Assembly: GCA_046154185.1 (NCBI GenBank)
Contig: JBJXGE010000033.1
Coordinates: 1-28,707, forward strand
Length of the DNA: 28,707 nucleotides
Direction of reading: 5' to 3'
From: JBJXGE01 sp046154185
GTDB lineage: Bacteria; Planctomycetota; UBA8108; UBA1146; JAJFFE01
In this document: positions 1-8,600 of the stretch, piece after piece
Numbering within the stretch: the stretch's first letter is position 1
How the letters are laid out: every line of letters starts with the position of its first letter
Position numbers and translations under genes: made by a program
Notes under the pieces: generated by a model
The model's input: only the letters and a program-made list of their open reading frames with translations
Told to the model about the DNA's origin: nothing
Databases searched by the model: none

Positions 1-1633
1 CGTAGAGCTCGAAGTCCAGGTCGATCACCTGGCTGTGGGTCAGGATGCCCTGGCCCGCCAGCTCGCGCATGCCCTTCTCCACCGCGGGGATCAGGTTGCG
101 CGGGATCGATCCGCCGACGACGTTGTCGCTGAACACCAGCCCCGCGCCCTTGGGCAGAGGCTTGACGCGCACGTAGCACTCACCGAACTGACCGCGCCCG
201 CCGGACTGCTTCTTGTGGCGATAATGCGTCTCAGCGTTGCCGGTGACGGATTCGAGATACGACGTCCGTGGAATGTGCGTGTTGACCTCGAGCCCATAGC
301 GCCGCTTGAGCCGACTCAGCGTGACGTCGAGGTGCAACGTCGAGCGCCCCGCTATCACGAGCTCGTGGGTTTGCTGTACACGTGTCGCTTTGAATGTGCT
401 ATCGCTCTCGGAGAGTTTCGTGAGCGACTCCCAGATCTTCGTGTCGTCGTTGCGGCTCTTCGCTTCTACGGCGAGTTTCACCATCGGCGTCGGGTGCGGA
501 ACGGATCGTAGCCGTTTCTCGAGGTGCGGTTCTCCGACCGAGTCGCCGATATGCAGGCTGTCGAGTTTTGGCACCGCGATGATGTCACCGGGCCCAGCCG
601 TTTCGATGTGCACTTGCTCTTTGCCCTGCATGCGCAACAAATTCGTGAGCCGCTCCTTTGTATGCCGTGACAAGTTCGCGACGTGCATATTGTGCGTCGC
701 GGTGCCAGCATAGATTCGCATGTAGGAGAGCTTCCCGACAAATGGGTCTCCTACGACTTTGAAAACGCGCGCGAGAAATGGGTCTTTAGGCGTTCCGTGC
801 GGACTTCCTGCGAGCGGCTCGCCATGTAAGTTTTCGAGCGCGAGCGGCGCACCGTCGTTATGGACGGGAACAACTTCGAGCAGCAGCTCCACCAGTTCAT
901 CGAGCCCGATGGCTTTCGCGCTCGAGCAACACATGATCGGTACGACCGTGCCGGCTTTCAGCGCTTGCGTGAAGACATTGTCGATCTCTTCGCGCGAGAT
1001 CGGTTGGTCGGCGAGATAGCGCTCTAAGAGCTTCTCATCGACTTCAACGATTTTCTCGACCAATTGCTTGTGCAGCTCTTTGGCGCGCGTCGAGCTGTTC
1101 GCTGCCGGGTGGAAAGTGTTCTCGAGTCGGCTGAGTTTGGGGCCCGACGCATCCGGTAGCAACATCGGAATGCACTGCTCGCCAAAGGTCGCGCGAATCT
1201 CTTCGACGCGCGCATCGAAGTCAGCATTCTCGTGGTCGAGGCGGGTGATCACGATGAGGCGAGCGAGTTGCTGCTTGCCAGCTTCCGCCCAAACGCGCCG
1301 CGTGTTGACACGCACGCCCGCGGCCGCGTCCACGGCAATCAGCGCGGTCTCGACGGCAGTGAAAGCATCGATCGTCGCACCGAGAAAGTCCGGGTATCCG
1401 GGAGTGTCGATGATTTGCAGCAAGTGGTCGTCTTGAACGAAACTGCCAGTCGAGGCGTCGATTGTGAACTTGCGCTCGCGCTCTTCGGGGTCGTGATCGA
1501 GCACTGAGGTTCCGTCCTCGACCTTGCCGCCGCGGCTCAATGACTTGTGACGCATCAGCAATTCTTCGACGAGCGTGGTCTTGCCCGAGGTCCCGTGTCC
1601 CGCGATCGCGATGTTCTGAATCTTGGCAATCAT
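1..1633 (-). CDS. Elongation factor G-like translational GTPase (EF-G2 type), C-terminus cut by window edge
   Basis: The first 544 codons of a translational GTPase run leftwards out of the window. Seen: a P-loop AGHGTSGKTT (residues 11-20, Lys18), switch II DTPGY (76-80), and a guanine-specificity motif TRLD (130-133) where canonical EF-G has NKxD. Near the end is a domain IV block beginning GRGQFGECYVRVKPL, followed by VGGSIPRNLIPAVEKGMREL. Domain V lies outside the window; EF-G proteins are usually about 690-700 residues. The TRLD and the RKFTI in place of EF-G's RGITI fit the divergent EF-G2 paralogues (actinobacterial EF-G2 has TKLD) rather than the housekeeping FusA. The family binds the ribosome with GTP, but the role of EF-G2 is poorly settled. 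The ATG at 1633 is chosen because an AAGGAG sits 10 nt upstream and the P-loop is then at the usual distance from the N-terminus. It appears monocistronic, separated by about 500 nt from the kinase gene upstream. Confidence 0.93.
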   Translation of the reverse strand, partial: MIAKIQNIAIAGHGTSGKTTLVEELLMRHKSLSRGGKVEDGTSVLDHDPEERERKFTIDASTGSFVQDDHLLQIIDTPGYPDFLGATIDAFTAVETALIAVDAAAGVRVNTRRVWAEAGKQQLARLIVITRLDHENADFDARVEEIRATFGEQCIPMLLPDASGPKLSRLENTFHPAANSSTRAKELHKQLVEKIVEVDEKLLERYLADQPISREEIDNVFTQALKAGTVVPIMCCSSAKAIGLDELVELLLEVVPVHNDGAPLALENLHGEPLAGSPHGTPKDPFLARVFKVVGDPFVGKLSYMRIYAGTATHNMHVANLSRHTKERLTNLLRMQGKEQVHIETAGPGDIIAVPKLDSLHIGDSVGEPHLEKRLRSVPHPTPMVKLAVEAKSRNDDTKIWESLTKLSESDSTFKATRVQQTHELVIAGRSTLHLDVTLSRLKRRYGLEVNTHIPRTSYLESVTGNAETHYRHKKQSGGRGQFGECYVRVKPLPKGAGLVFSDNVVGGSIPRNLIPAVEKGMRELAGQGILTHSQVIDLDFELY

Positions 1634-1643
1634 CGATCCCTCT

Positions 1644-1649
1644 CTCCTT
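1644..1649 (-). promoter_or_regulatory. Ribosome binding site of the EF-G2-like gene
   Basis: The minus strand reads AAGGAG followed by a 10-nt spacer and ATG. It is a strong Shine-Dalgarno match and fixes the start at 1633. Confidence 0.7.
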
Positions 1650-1717
1650 TAGAACCCTCTCCACCACTCTCACGCCCCAGTGCTGCCCCACCCCGGCGCT
1701 CACCTCCCTGGAAACAC

Positions 1718-1751
1718 CAACACCCTCCGGGTTGCATCCGGGAGGGTGTTG
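1718..1751. repeat. 11-bp inverted repeat (hairpin) upstream of the EF-G2-like gene
   Basis: CAACACCCTCC (1718-1728) is perfectly complementary to GGAGGGTGTTG (1741-1751) across a 12-nt loop. On the minus strand it would lie in the leader of the EF-G2-like transcript, about 85 nt before the start codon, followed by GGTGTTTCC, which is only weakly T-rich. It could be a leader hairpin or attenuator or a weak terminator; the sequence does not decide. Confidence 0.55.
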
Positions 1752-1786
1752 AAGGAAATCATTTCGTCTGTCGCATTTGGTTTCGC

Positions 1787-1803
1787 GCCGGGTTCAACCC
1801 GGC
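1787..1803. repeat. 17-nt palindrome in the non-coding stretch
   Basis: GCCGGGTT and AACCCGGC flank a single base at 1795, making a perfect 8-bp dyad. A second perfect dyad, CGACTCGAGTCG, lies at 1826-1837. Either could be an operator or part of a folded leader; neither matches a site I can name. Confidence 0.45.
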
Positions 1804-1949
1804 TTGCCCGGCCCGCAGCCAGACTCGACTCGAGTCGCACGGGCGCGCCGGCCCGCGGAACTTCTTCGTGACGATGTTTTGAACTCAAGTTACGTTTGCC
1901 CCTCGCTTCGGATTCCCGGTTCGACTGAGAAGAGTATTAAAGCAATTGG

Positions 1950-1983
1950 TAGACAAAAATAAACACCGGGCTTTTGGCGCCGG
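1950..1983 (-). terminator. Candidate intrinsic terminator of the sigma factor-kinase operon
   Basis: On the minus strand a short GC hairpin (arms at 1966-1971 and 1977-1983 with one bulged base) is followed by a T-rich run, TGTTTATTTTTG. It lies about 150 nt after the kinase stop. The stem is short, so this is only a moderate candidate. Confidence 0.38.
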
Positions 1984-2132
1984 CCGCAGCATGCCCAATG
2001 CACGCCCGCAACCGGCAATCGGACTGACAGATGGGGCGGCGCGCAGCCGAATCCTCGGCTGGCGTCGAGCGCATCGACGCGGCGCCAACGATCCGCGGCA
2101 CGAGCGACTACGGAGTCCCGGCTGGCGAGCGA

Positions 2133-4976
2133 TCACAGCTCCGAAAGCTGTCGACGGGCATCGTCGAACTCAACCTTGACCACGCGCTGCGTGAAACCAT
2201 CGTCCGCCGCGCTCAATGCACCGCGCTCCCTGAGAGTTGCTGCTTGCGAAATCGCGCGCTCGTAGTAGCCGAGCGATTGTTCGAGATGCGCTTTTCTCAC
2301 CGTCAAGTCGCGCGCCGCGTCGAGTCCGATTTTTCGGTGCGTCGCGCCGAGTTCGTAGTTCGCCACCATCACCAGGCGCTGGCTGACGACGTGCTCGGGG
2401 TCGGCAATCGCGACGCGCTGGACGGTTCGCTCGAAGCGGCGGTAGTACTCGAGCGCGGCGTCGAACAAACCGGCGTCAAATTCAAAACTTCCGAGGCGAT
2501 TCTGGTTGGTCGCATAAGTACGAAGAACCGCAACATCCGGTGAATCCATCGCGACGAGCGGTTCGAGATACTCGGCCGCCCGAACAAACTCGGTGCGCGC
2601 GGAAGCGACGTCACCTCGCCGCTGCTCGACGTCGCCGATGAGTTGACAACAGAGCGCCACCTCGTGACGAGCCTCTTGATTCGCCGGTTCGCGCTCCGCA
2701 CGCTGAACTGTCAACTCTCGCGCACGCGTGTAGCTCGCCAACGCGCCGGGCAAATCGCCCTGATCGCGTCGCAAGTCTCCGTCCCGCTCCCAGGCGATCG
2801 AAAGCGAGCGATTGGCAGACATGTTCTCGGGATCAAGACGTGCGACGCGTTCACGGATCTCGATGTTGCGTGCAATGAGCTCGCCCGCTTCCGCGTGCTT
2901 GCCTTGGAGCAACAATACTTGCGAAAGCCGCTCCTGCACACTCCCGAAATCGATCGCAACGCGCGTTCGTGTCGGATGCGCGTCAAATCGTCGCTGGCAC
3001 TGTGTAACGGCTTCCCGAAAGTACCCTTCCGCCGCCGCAACGTCCTTGCGATCCAATGCCAAATCGCCAAGCCGCGAGAGTGCGCACTCGATGTTGAACT
3101 CGAGTTCCGCGTCGAGGGGTTCGCTGGCGAGTAGCGCGCGCGACTGCCCGAGCGACAACTCATACTCACGCTCAGCTTCCTTGCTTTTGCCTTCCGCCGT
3201 CAGCACGCGGCCCATGAAAAATCGCGCCAGGGCTTGGAGCCGCTCCGCCGAGAGTTGGATTGCGGGTCGAGCCATCGTTCCAGTCGACGGATGTTCGAGC
3301 AACTCGGTCGCGATCTTCAGCGCCTGCTCGAAGTGTTGCCGCGCCGCCGACATTGCGCTCAGCGCGAGCGCCGCGCGACCGATGAAGAGATGCGCGTGAC
3401 CTGCAACCCGCCGGCCTTCGACGTCCCCCGGGCGCATTCCAGCGAGCCGCTCACAAGCGGCCAGCGCCTTTTCAGCGAATGCCTGCGCGCTCTCGACGTC
3501 ACCAAGATTCGCGCGACTATCGACGCCTTCGACTTGGGCAAGTCGCAGGTACCCATCGGCAAGCTCCCGGACGATGTCGGGGCGATTGGCGCTTTCCGCC
3601 TCCAGTGCTGCCAAGTACGTCGTCGCAGCGTCAACGACCAACCGGCGCGCGGCCGTCGACCCCGGAAGTTCTTGGACCGCATCGTGCACTTCGTGCATCA
3701 AAGCGCGCGCTATGCCACGCACTTGTTCAAATCGCCGCGACGATGTTTGCTCGGCGTCCCGGGCAACGCGTGCTTGAAACGCGCTAAAAATCGCCGCGGC
3801 GACCGAAACCGTGACGACTAAGACCGCCGCCGTGGCGAGCGCTCGATGCCGCTTCGCGACGAGCGCGAACTGCCGCCATGCGCTCGGCGCCCGCGCGGCG
3901 ATCGGGAGGTGCGCGAGCAAGCGTCTCAGGTCATCGGCGAGCGCAGCCGCCGACGCGTATCTCCGGTCCGGCTCTGTCTCGATCGTCATCAATAAGATCG
4001 CTTCGAGGTCGCCGCGCACGCTTGAATCGAACTGGCTCGGCCGCACGGGAGCACGCTCGCGAAGTATCCGCGCCGCTTCCGTGAGCGAACAACCAGACAC
4101 TGCATACGGCATTTGACCGGTCACGAGTTCGTACAGCACCACGCCGAGACTCCAAATGTCGGCGCGAACATCGACGACGCCATGCTCGCCGGCCATCTGC
4201 TCGGGTGACATGTAAGCGATCGTGCCGACAATTTCACCCGTCGCGGTTACATCCGCGGAAGGATCCGCATCGGACTCGATAGCGACCGCGATGCCAAAGT
4301 CGATGATGTGGGGCTTGTCCTCTAGGTCGATGAGGATGTTCTCGGGCTTCAGATCGCGGTGCAGCACGCCCTTCTGGTGACCATGGTGAACCGCGTCGCA
4401 AATCGTCGCGAACAGCCGTAGCAATGTGGCGCGATTTGGCGCCCGCTCACGCGCATAAGCGCGCAGCGTGACCGCTCCTTCGATGGACTCCATGGCGAAG
4501 TATGGCAACTCGATTTTCATCGCACCCGCGTCGGCGACATGCACACCGACAGAATAAATGCGCGCGATAGCAGGATGCTGTAGACGTCCGAGCAGCTCCA
4601 TTTCGCGCTGGAAGCGCCGAGCTTGAGTTGGGCGCGTGAAACCACGCAGAATCTTGAGTGCCACTTTCCGATGCGGTGTGAGCTGCTCCGCTTCGTAAAC
4701 GACCCCCATGCCTCCGGCGCCGAGCTCCCGCAAGATACGGAATTCGCCGACTTGGGCTCCGGCGGCAAACGCCAGCGATGAACTCGCCGCGACGGGCGAC
4801 GGCGGCGGAGAGAGAAACGCGTCATCGGCGAGCCCGCCGGCGAGAAGCAGTAGGACTTCTTGTGCTTGTTCGGAATCTCCAGCGCATTCGCGTTCAACGA
4901 ACGCGCGTCGCTCGGCGACCGGGAGCTCAAGCGCCCCTTGGACCAGCGTGCGAATGCGCGCGAAGGACCCGTTCAC
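2133..4976 (-). CDS. Membrane Ser/Thr protein kinase with C-terminal TPR repeats
   Basis: A 947-residue Hanks-type (PknB-like) kinase. Seen: glycine loop ELGAGGMGVVYEAE (about 84-97), invariant lysine in VALK (Lys108), catalytic loop HRDLKPEN (206-213), DFG (226-228) and the activation-segment end GTIAYMSPEQ (251-260), so it should be catalytically active. A single membrane segment follows (about 379-398), then some 540 residues of helical repeats with TPR-like pairs such as LTAEGKSKEAEREYELSL. An N-terminal region of about 75 residues precedes the kinase domain. The family phosphorylates proteins on Ser/Thr; the TPR region beyond the membrane segment is probably a protein-interaction or sensing module. 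The GTG start overlaps the stop of the ECF sigma gene (GTGA), so the two are co-translated. This sigma-kinase pairing is typical of Planctomycetota. The substrate is unknown; the partner sigma factor is an obvious candidate. Confidence 0.93.
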   Translation of the reverse strand: MNGSFARIRTLVQGALELPVAERRAFVERECAGDSEQAQEVLLLLAGGLADDAFLSPPPSPVAASSSLAFAAGAQVGEFRILRELGAGGMGVVYEAEQLTPHRKVALKILRGFTRPTQARRFQREMELLGRLQHPAIARIYSVGVHVADAGAMKIELPYFAMESIEGAVTLRAYARERAPNRATLLRLFATICDAVHHGHQKGVLHRDLKPENILIDLEDKPHIIDFGIAVAIESDADPSADVTATGEIVGTIAYMSPEQMAGEHGVVDVRADIWSLGVVLYELVTGQMPYAVSGCSLTEAARILRERAPVRPSQFDSSVRGDLEAILLMTIETEPDRRYASAAALADDLRRLLAHLPIAARAPSAWRQFALVAKRHRALATAAVLVVTVSVAAAIFSAFQARVARDAEQTSSRRFEQVRGIARALMHEVHDAVQELPGSTAARRLVVDAATTYLAALEAESANRPDIVRELADGYLRLAQVEGVDSRANLGDVESAQAFAEKALAACERLAGMRPGDVEGRRVAGHAHLFIGRAALALSAMSAARQHFEQALKIATELLEHPSTGTMARPAIQLSAERLQALARFFMGRVLTAEGKSKEAEREYELSLGQSRALLASEPLDAELEFNIECALSRLGDLALDRKDVAAAEGYFREAVTQCQRRFDAHPTRTRVAIDFGSVQERLSQVLLLQGKHAEAGELIARNIEIRERVARLDPENMSANRSLSIAWERDGDLRRDQGDLPGALASYTRARELTVQRAEREPANQEARHEVALCCQLIGDVEQRRGDVASARTEFVRAAEYLEPLVAMDSPDVAVLRTYATNQNRLGSFEFDAGLFDAALEYYRRFERTVQRVAIADPEHVVSQRLVMVANYELGATHRKIGLDAARDLTVRKAHLEQSLGYYERAISQAATLRERGALSAADDGFTQRVVKVEFDDARRQLSEL

Positions 4977-5563
4977 TCGGCGTTTCCTCCCCCGCGCTCA
5001 AGTTCACGTCGCAGCCAGCCGCGAGCAAACGTCCAACCCCATTCGACTTGTCGGCGCGTGATTCCCAACGCTGCGGCCGTTTCTTCGAACGTGAGCCCTG
5101 CGAAGTAGCGCAGCTCGACCAATTGCGCGGCATCGGCGTCGCGGCTGCGCAGCGTCTCGAGCGCGTCGTCCAATGCGAGCACGTCGAGTTGCGATGGGCC
5201 CTCGTACGCGGCGACAAGCCGATCGGATTCCAGCGGCACCGGTCGCCCGGCGCGACGAGCCACGGCGCGGCGACGCGCGTGATCGACGAGCACGCGCCGC
5301 ATGGCGCGCGCCGCGATACGCAAAAAGTGCCCGCGATCTTGGACCCCTAGACCGCCCACGTCCTTGAGCCGCAACCAAGCTTCGTTCACGAGCGCCGTCG
5401 GTTGGAGCGTATGCCCAGATCGTTCGCGGGCCATCAACTGCGCCGCGTGCACGTGAAGATCGTCGTAAAGCGCCGCGAATAGCCGCTCCCCCGCGCTGGC
5501 ATCGCCATCGCGGTAAGCGTTGAGCAGCTCGGTAACGCGTTGAGGTTCTAAGGCCGGTGGCAT
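4973..5563 (-). CDS. ECF-type RNA polymerase sigma factor (ECF_SF / Sig-70_X6 group)
   Basis: A 196-residue sigma factor with only regions 2 and 4. The N-terminal half has the family pattern VTELLNAYRDGDASAGERLF, then LQPTALVNEAWLRL and HFLRIAARAMRRVLVDHARR (region 2). The C-terminal half has LRYFAGLTFEETAAALGI followed by VEWGWTFARGWLRREL, the helix-turn-helix of region 4. This is the group that in planctomycetes is encoded next to large Ser/Thr kinases, as here. The frame stays open to 5836, but I chose the ATG at 5563 because the protein then has normal family length and does not run into the divergent gene's start. The upstream part has no family similarity. The Shine-Dalgarno is poor. 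No anti-sigma gene is visible, so control may run through the overlapping kinase gene. Confidence 0.92.
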   Translation of the reverse strand: MPPALEPQRVTELLNAYRDGDASAGERLFAALYDDLHVHAAQLMARERSGHTLQPTALVNEAWLRLKDVGGLGVQDRGHFLRIAARAMRRVLVDHARRRAVARRAGRPVPLESDRLVAAYEGPSQLDVLALDDALETLRSRDADAAQLVELRYFAGLTFEETAAALGITRRQVEWGWTFARGWLRRELERGGGNAE

Positions 5564-5696
5564 TCGGGGGTGGATCTTATCGTCCGCCAGTGTTTTTTGA
5601 GATTGTCTGTGATGACCCGCGCGATTCTGCGCTTTGAATGCGGAGTCGATGTTAGCGGCATCGCACTCGTTGGCACCAGGGAGGAAAGGCAGACTC
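5564..5696. promoter_or_regulatory. Divergent intergenic region between the sigma factor and the secreted-protein genes
   Basis: This 133-nt gap must hold the promoters for the sigma-kinase pair (leftwards) and for the exported-protein genes (rightwards). A T-rich tract lies at about 5590-5600. I could not identify a reliable -35/-10 pair or ECF-type motif on either strand. The layout would allow the sigma factor to act on both sides, which is inference. Confidence 0.45.
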
Positions 5697-8600
5697 GTGA
5701 TAATGGTTGCTCCCGTTCTTGGCCACCGACACAGGCGTTGGCTGATCGCGCTCGCCGGCGTCTGGCTCGCAGGGGTGTTGTGCGATCCGCCGCGCCTCTT
5801 GCGCGCGGAATGGACTTTCGTGCGCGGCGATGCCAACGGCGACGGTGTCGTGCAGATCAGCGACGGTATCTACTCGCTGAATTACCTCTTCGCCGCAGGT
5901 CCAGGCGAATGCCTCGATGCGCTCGATGCGAATGACGATGGCGCCGTCCAAATCTCGGATCCCATTTACGTGTTGGAGTACCTCTTCAGCGCGGGCCCCC
6001 TCCCGTTAGCGCCGTTTCCAGCGTGCGGAGGCGACCCGACACTCGACGCCATCGGCTGCACAGGACCGCTTGTAGGTTGTCCCGACGCGTCGCCGCCGCC
6101 GGACATCATTTCCACGCCGATCACTCTGGCGTACGTCGATGCGCTTTACCTTTACGACGTCGAGATATCACGACCGCTCACATCGGCGGTTTTCTCGCTA
6201 CCCGTGGCGCCGCTCGGTGCGACCATTGCGCCTTCAACTGGGCTTGTCACCTGGTTGCCGAGTGCGCTCGACGTCGGCAGCCAGGCGTTCGCAGTTCGTG
6301 CGACGGTGCCGGGCGGCTCTTTCACTGAGCAGAGTTTCAACGTCGTCGTTAACCCGTGGCCGACCCCGCCCGTGCTTGGCCCTTATGCATCACCGACCGG
6401 TGGCTTGACTGTCTTCCTCGAAGGTACCGCGCCCGGCGCTTCGCAAGTTGAGTTTATCAACGAAGCGGAAACCGAGACGATCGCGCTCGCCCCCGGAGTG
6501 GTGGCGTTTTCGCATGCGGTGACGCTCGAATCGAACAGCGTCAATTTGATTCATGTACGTAGTCTAAATGCGATCGGGCAAGCAAGCGCGCCGGTCACCG
6601 CGATCGTCATCCACGATGCGCAGCCGCCCAACTTGCACTTCGACCTTCCCGTCGCCGGCTCGACCGTGTACGCCGACGCCATCGATGTCACGGGACGAGT
6701 CTCCGACATGCTGAGCGGCTTCGTCGGGCTCGTCGTCTACGTGCTCGTCAATGGCGTGTACTACCCCGCACTCGTCGAGGAGGGAATCGGCACGAACGGC
6801 ACGTTCTTTGTCGGGCCAGTGCCGCTCGAACTCGGCATCAACACGATTACCGCGAGCGCGCAAGACGCGGTCGGCAACATGACGACCGTGCAAACGACCG
6901 TCACGCGCATTGCTTTCGATACGGCACTTCCGACGCTCACCGTCGTGTCCGGGAACGGCCAAACGGCGGCAGTCGGCGCCGAGTTGGCCGACCCAATTGT
7001 TGTGAGAGTTTTGAAGTTTGACGGTTCGCCATTCGCGAACAAGCTCGTCACGATGCGCGTCACGCGCAGTGATGGTCGGCTGCGCTTGCCCGGTGCTCCG
7101 GCGGCGAGCGCGGCGATGCTGCTTCAGGACTTCACCGACGCCCAGGGCGAAGTCGCCGCTCTTTGGCGACTCGGTGTCGACGCGGGCTCCGGCAACAATC
7201 GCGTCGAGGTGACCTCGCGGGACATCCAAGGAACAATCAATTTCTGCGCGTCGGCCGCTGCGGGCGCACCCGTGCAGCTCAATCTCGCCGCCGGTGATAA
7301 TCAGCGCGGCGAAATCGGCGCGCCGGCGAGTGAGCGCCTCTGCGTGTGGGTGAGCGACGGCAACAATGGCATTGCCGGAGTGCCGACGACCTTCACCGTG
7401 CTGCGAGGAACGGGACTCTTGAGAAACCCTCAGAGTCCCTCGCAGCCGCCGGCGCAGACAATCGTCGTGCCGACGGATGCGACGGGTCATGCCGAGGCCG
7501 CATTTAGTTTTGGCGCAGAGCCGGGCAATAACACGGTGTCCGCGAATACGCCGACCAACGTCGGAGCCCCGGCGGTCTTCACGTTGCGGGGCGTCGCGCG
7601 GTCCGTGGGTGCGCCGACCTCTTTCACCGGCATCGTGTTGAGTAACGCCGGGCAACCGATTCAGAGCGCCATCTGTTCGATCTGGGTGCCAGGGATCACG
7701 ATCCCGAACGTCGCCATTTCTGGGGCTGACGGATGCTTCACGTTTCCCGCGGTCTCGGGCGCCGGTCCCGTGGACCTCTACGTGGATGGCATTACCGCGA
7801 CCGCCGTCGGCGGCATCGCTGTGCCAACCGGATCGTTTCCGCTCCTCCACTTCGAACCCGTGCTCGTGCCGGAAGCGGAGAACTCGCTGCCGATGCCGGT
7901 CCTGCTGCCGCAACTCAATCCGCAGAACTGGCGCACCTATAGCACGACGCAAAACACGGAGCTTACGGTAGAAGAAATCTCGGGGTTGCGCATGATCGTC
8001 ACCGCAGGATCGATGCGCCTGCCGTCGGGAGCGCCAGCACCGGACGGCACGCCGATCGCGCTGAACATCGTGCATCACGACGACGTGCCGATGCCGATCC
8101 CCGACGGCGCCGCGCCGCCTTTCGCTTGGACTCTGCAACCAGGAGGCTCGACGTTCGATCCGCCCATCACGATCGAGTATCCAAACATGAGCGGCCTTGC
8201 CCCGGGCGCGATTTCAAACTTCCTCACGTTCAGCCACGACACCGGCAAGTTCGAGATCTTCGCGACCGGCACGGTCAGCGCGGATGGCGCCATCGTGCGC
8301 AGCGATCCCGGTGTTGGGTTAACACTCGCGGGTTGGGGCTGTAACTGTCCGCCGTATTCGGTCACGGGAGAATGTGAGAATTGTGAGACGACGTGCTTCA
8401 GCAACGGCAGCCTCGTGGGCGGGATCGTGCAGGTCAACGACCCGATGCCGCCCTACGGTTCGACCCTGATTTTTACGGCCTCCGGCGTATCCGATACGGG
8501 TGGCATAAAGGAGATCGAGTGCGAGGGCGAACCACCGGAGTTCGAGTCCATTAGCCCGGCGAGCCCGACCTACGGGTGGGTCATCACAAAGCCGACCGGG

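Larger units (their letters stand above)
1634..2132. other. Non-coding stretch between the EF-G2-like and kinase genes
   Basis: About 500 nt without a convincing gene; the short reading frames here have no family features and arise from high GC. It holds, from left to right, an 11-bp hairpin (1718-1751), a palindrome (1787-1803), a 12-nt perfect palindrome (1826-1837), an AT-rich patch around 1930-1966 that stands out from its GC-rich surroundings, and a possible terminator for the kinase transcript (1950-1983). The AT-rich patch could contain the promoter of the EF-G2-like gene, but I could not align a good -35/-10 pair. Confidence 0.6.

Noticed and set aside
1885..2136. 83-residue frame whose start overlaps the kinase stop
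   Set aside because: The overlap looks operon-like, but the protein is Arg/Pro/Cys-rich low complexity and spans the candidate terminator and palindromes; no recognisable feature.
5564..5836. N-terminal extension of the ECF sigma factor to 5836
   Set aside because: Would overlap the divergent gene's signal peptide and has no sigma-factor similarity; the ATG at 5563 gives family length.
6564..8138. 524-residue open frame antisense to the dockerin-like gene
   Set aside because: Rich in Arg, His and Asp with no domain, signal or ribosome binding site; a GC-driven shadow of the real gene on the plus strand.
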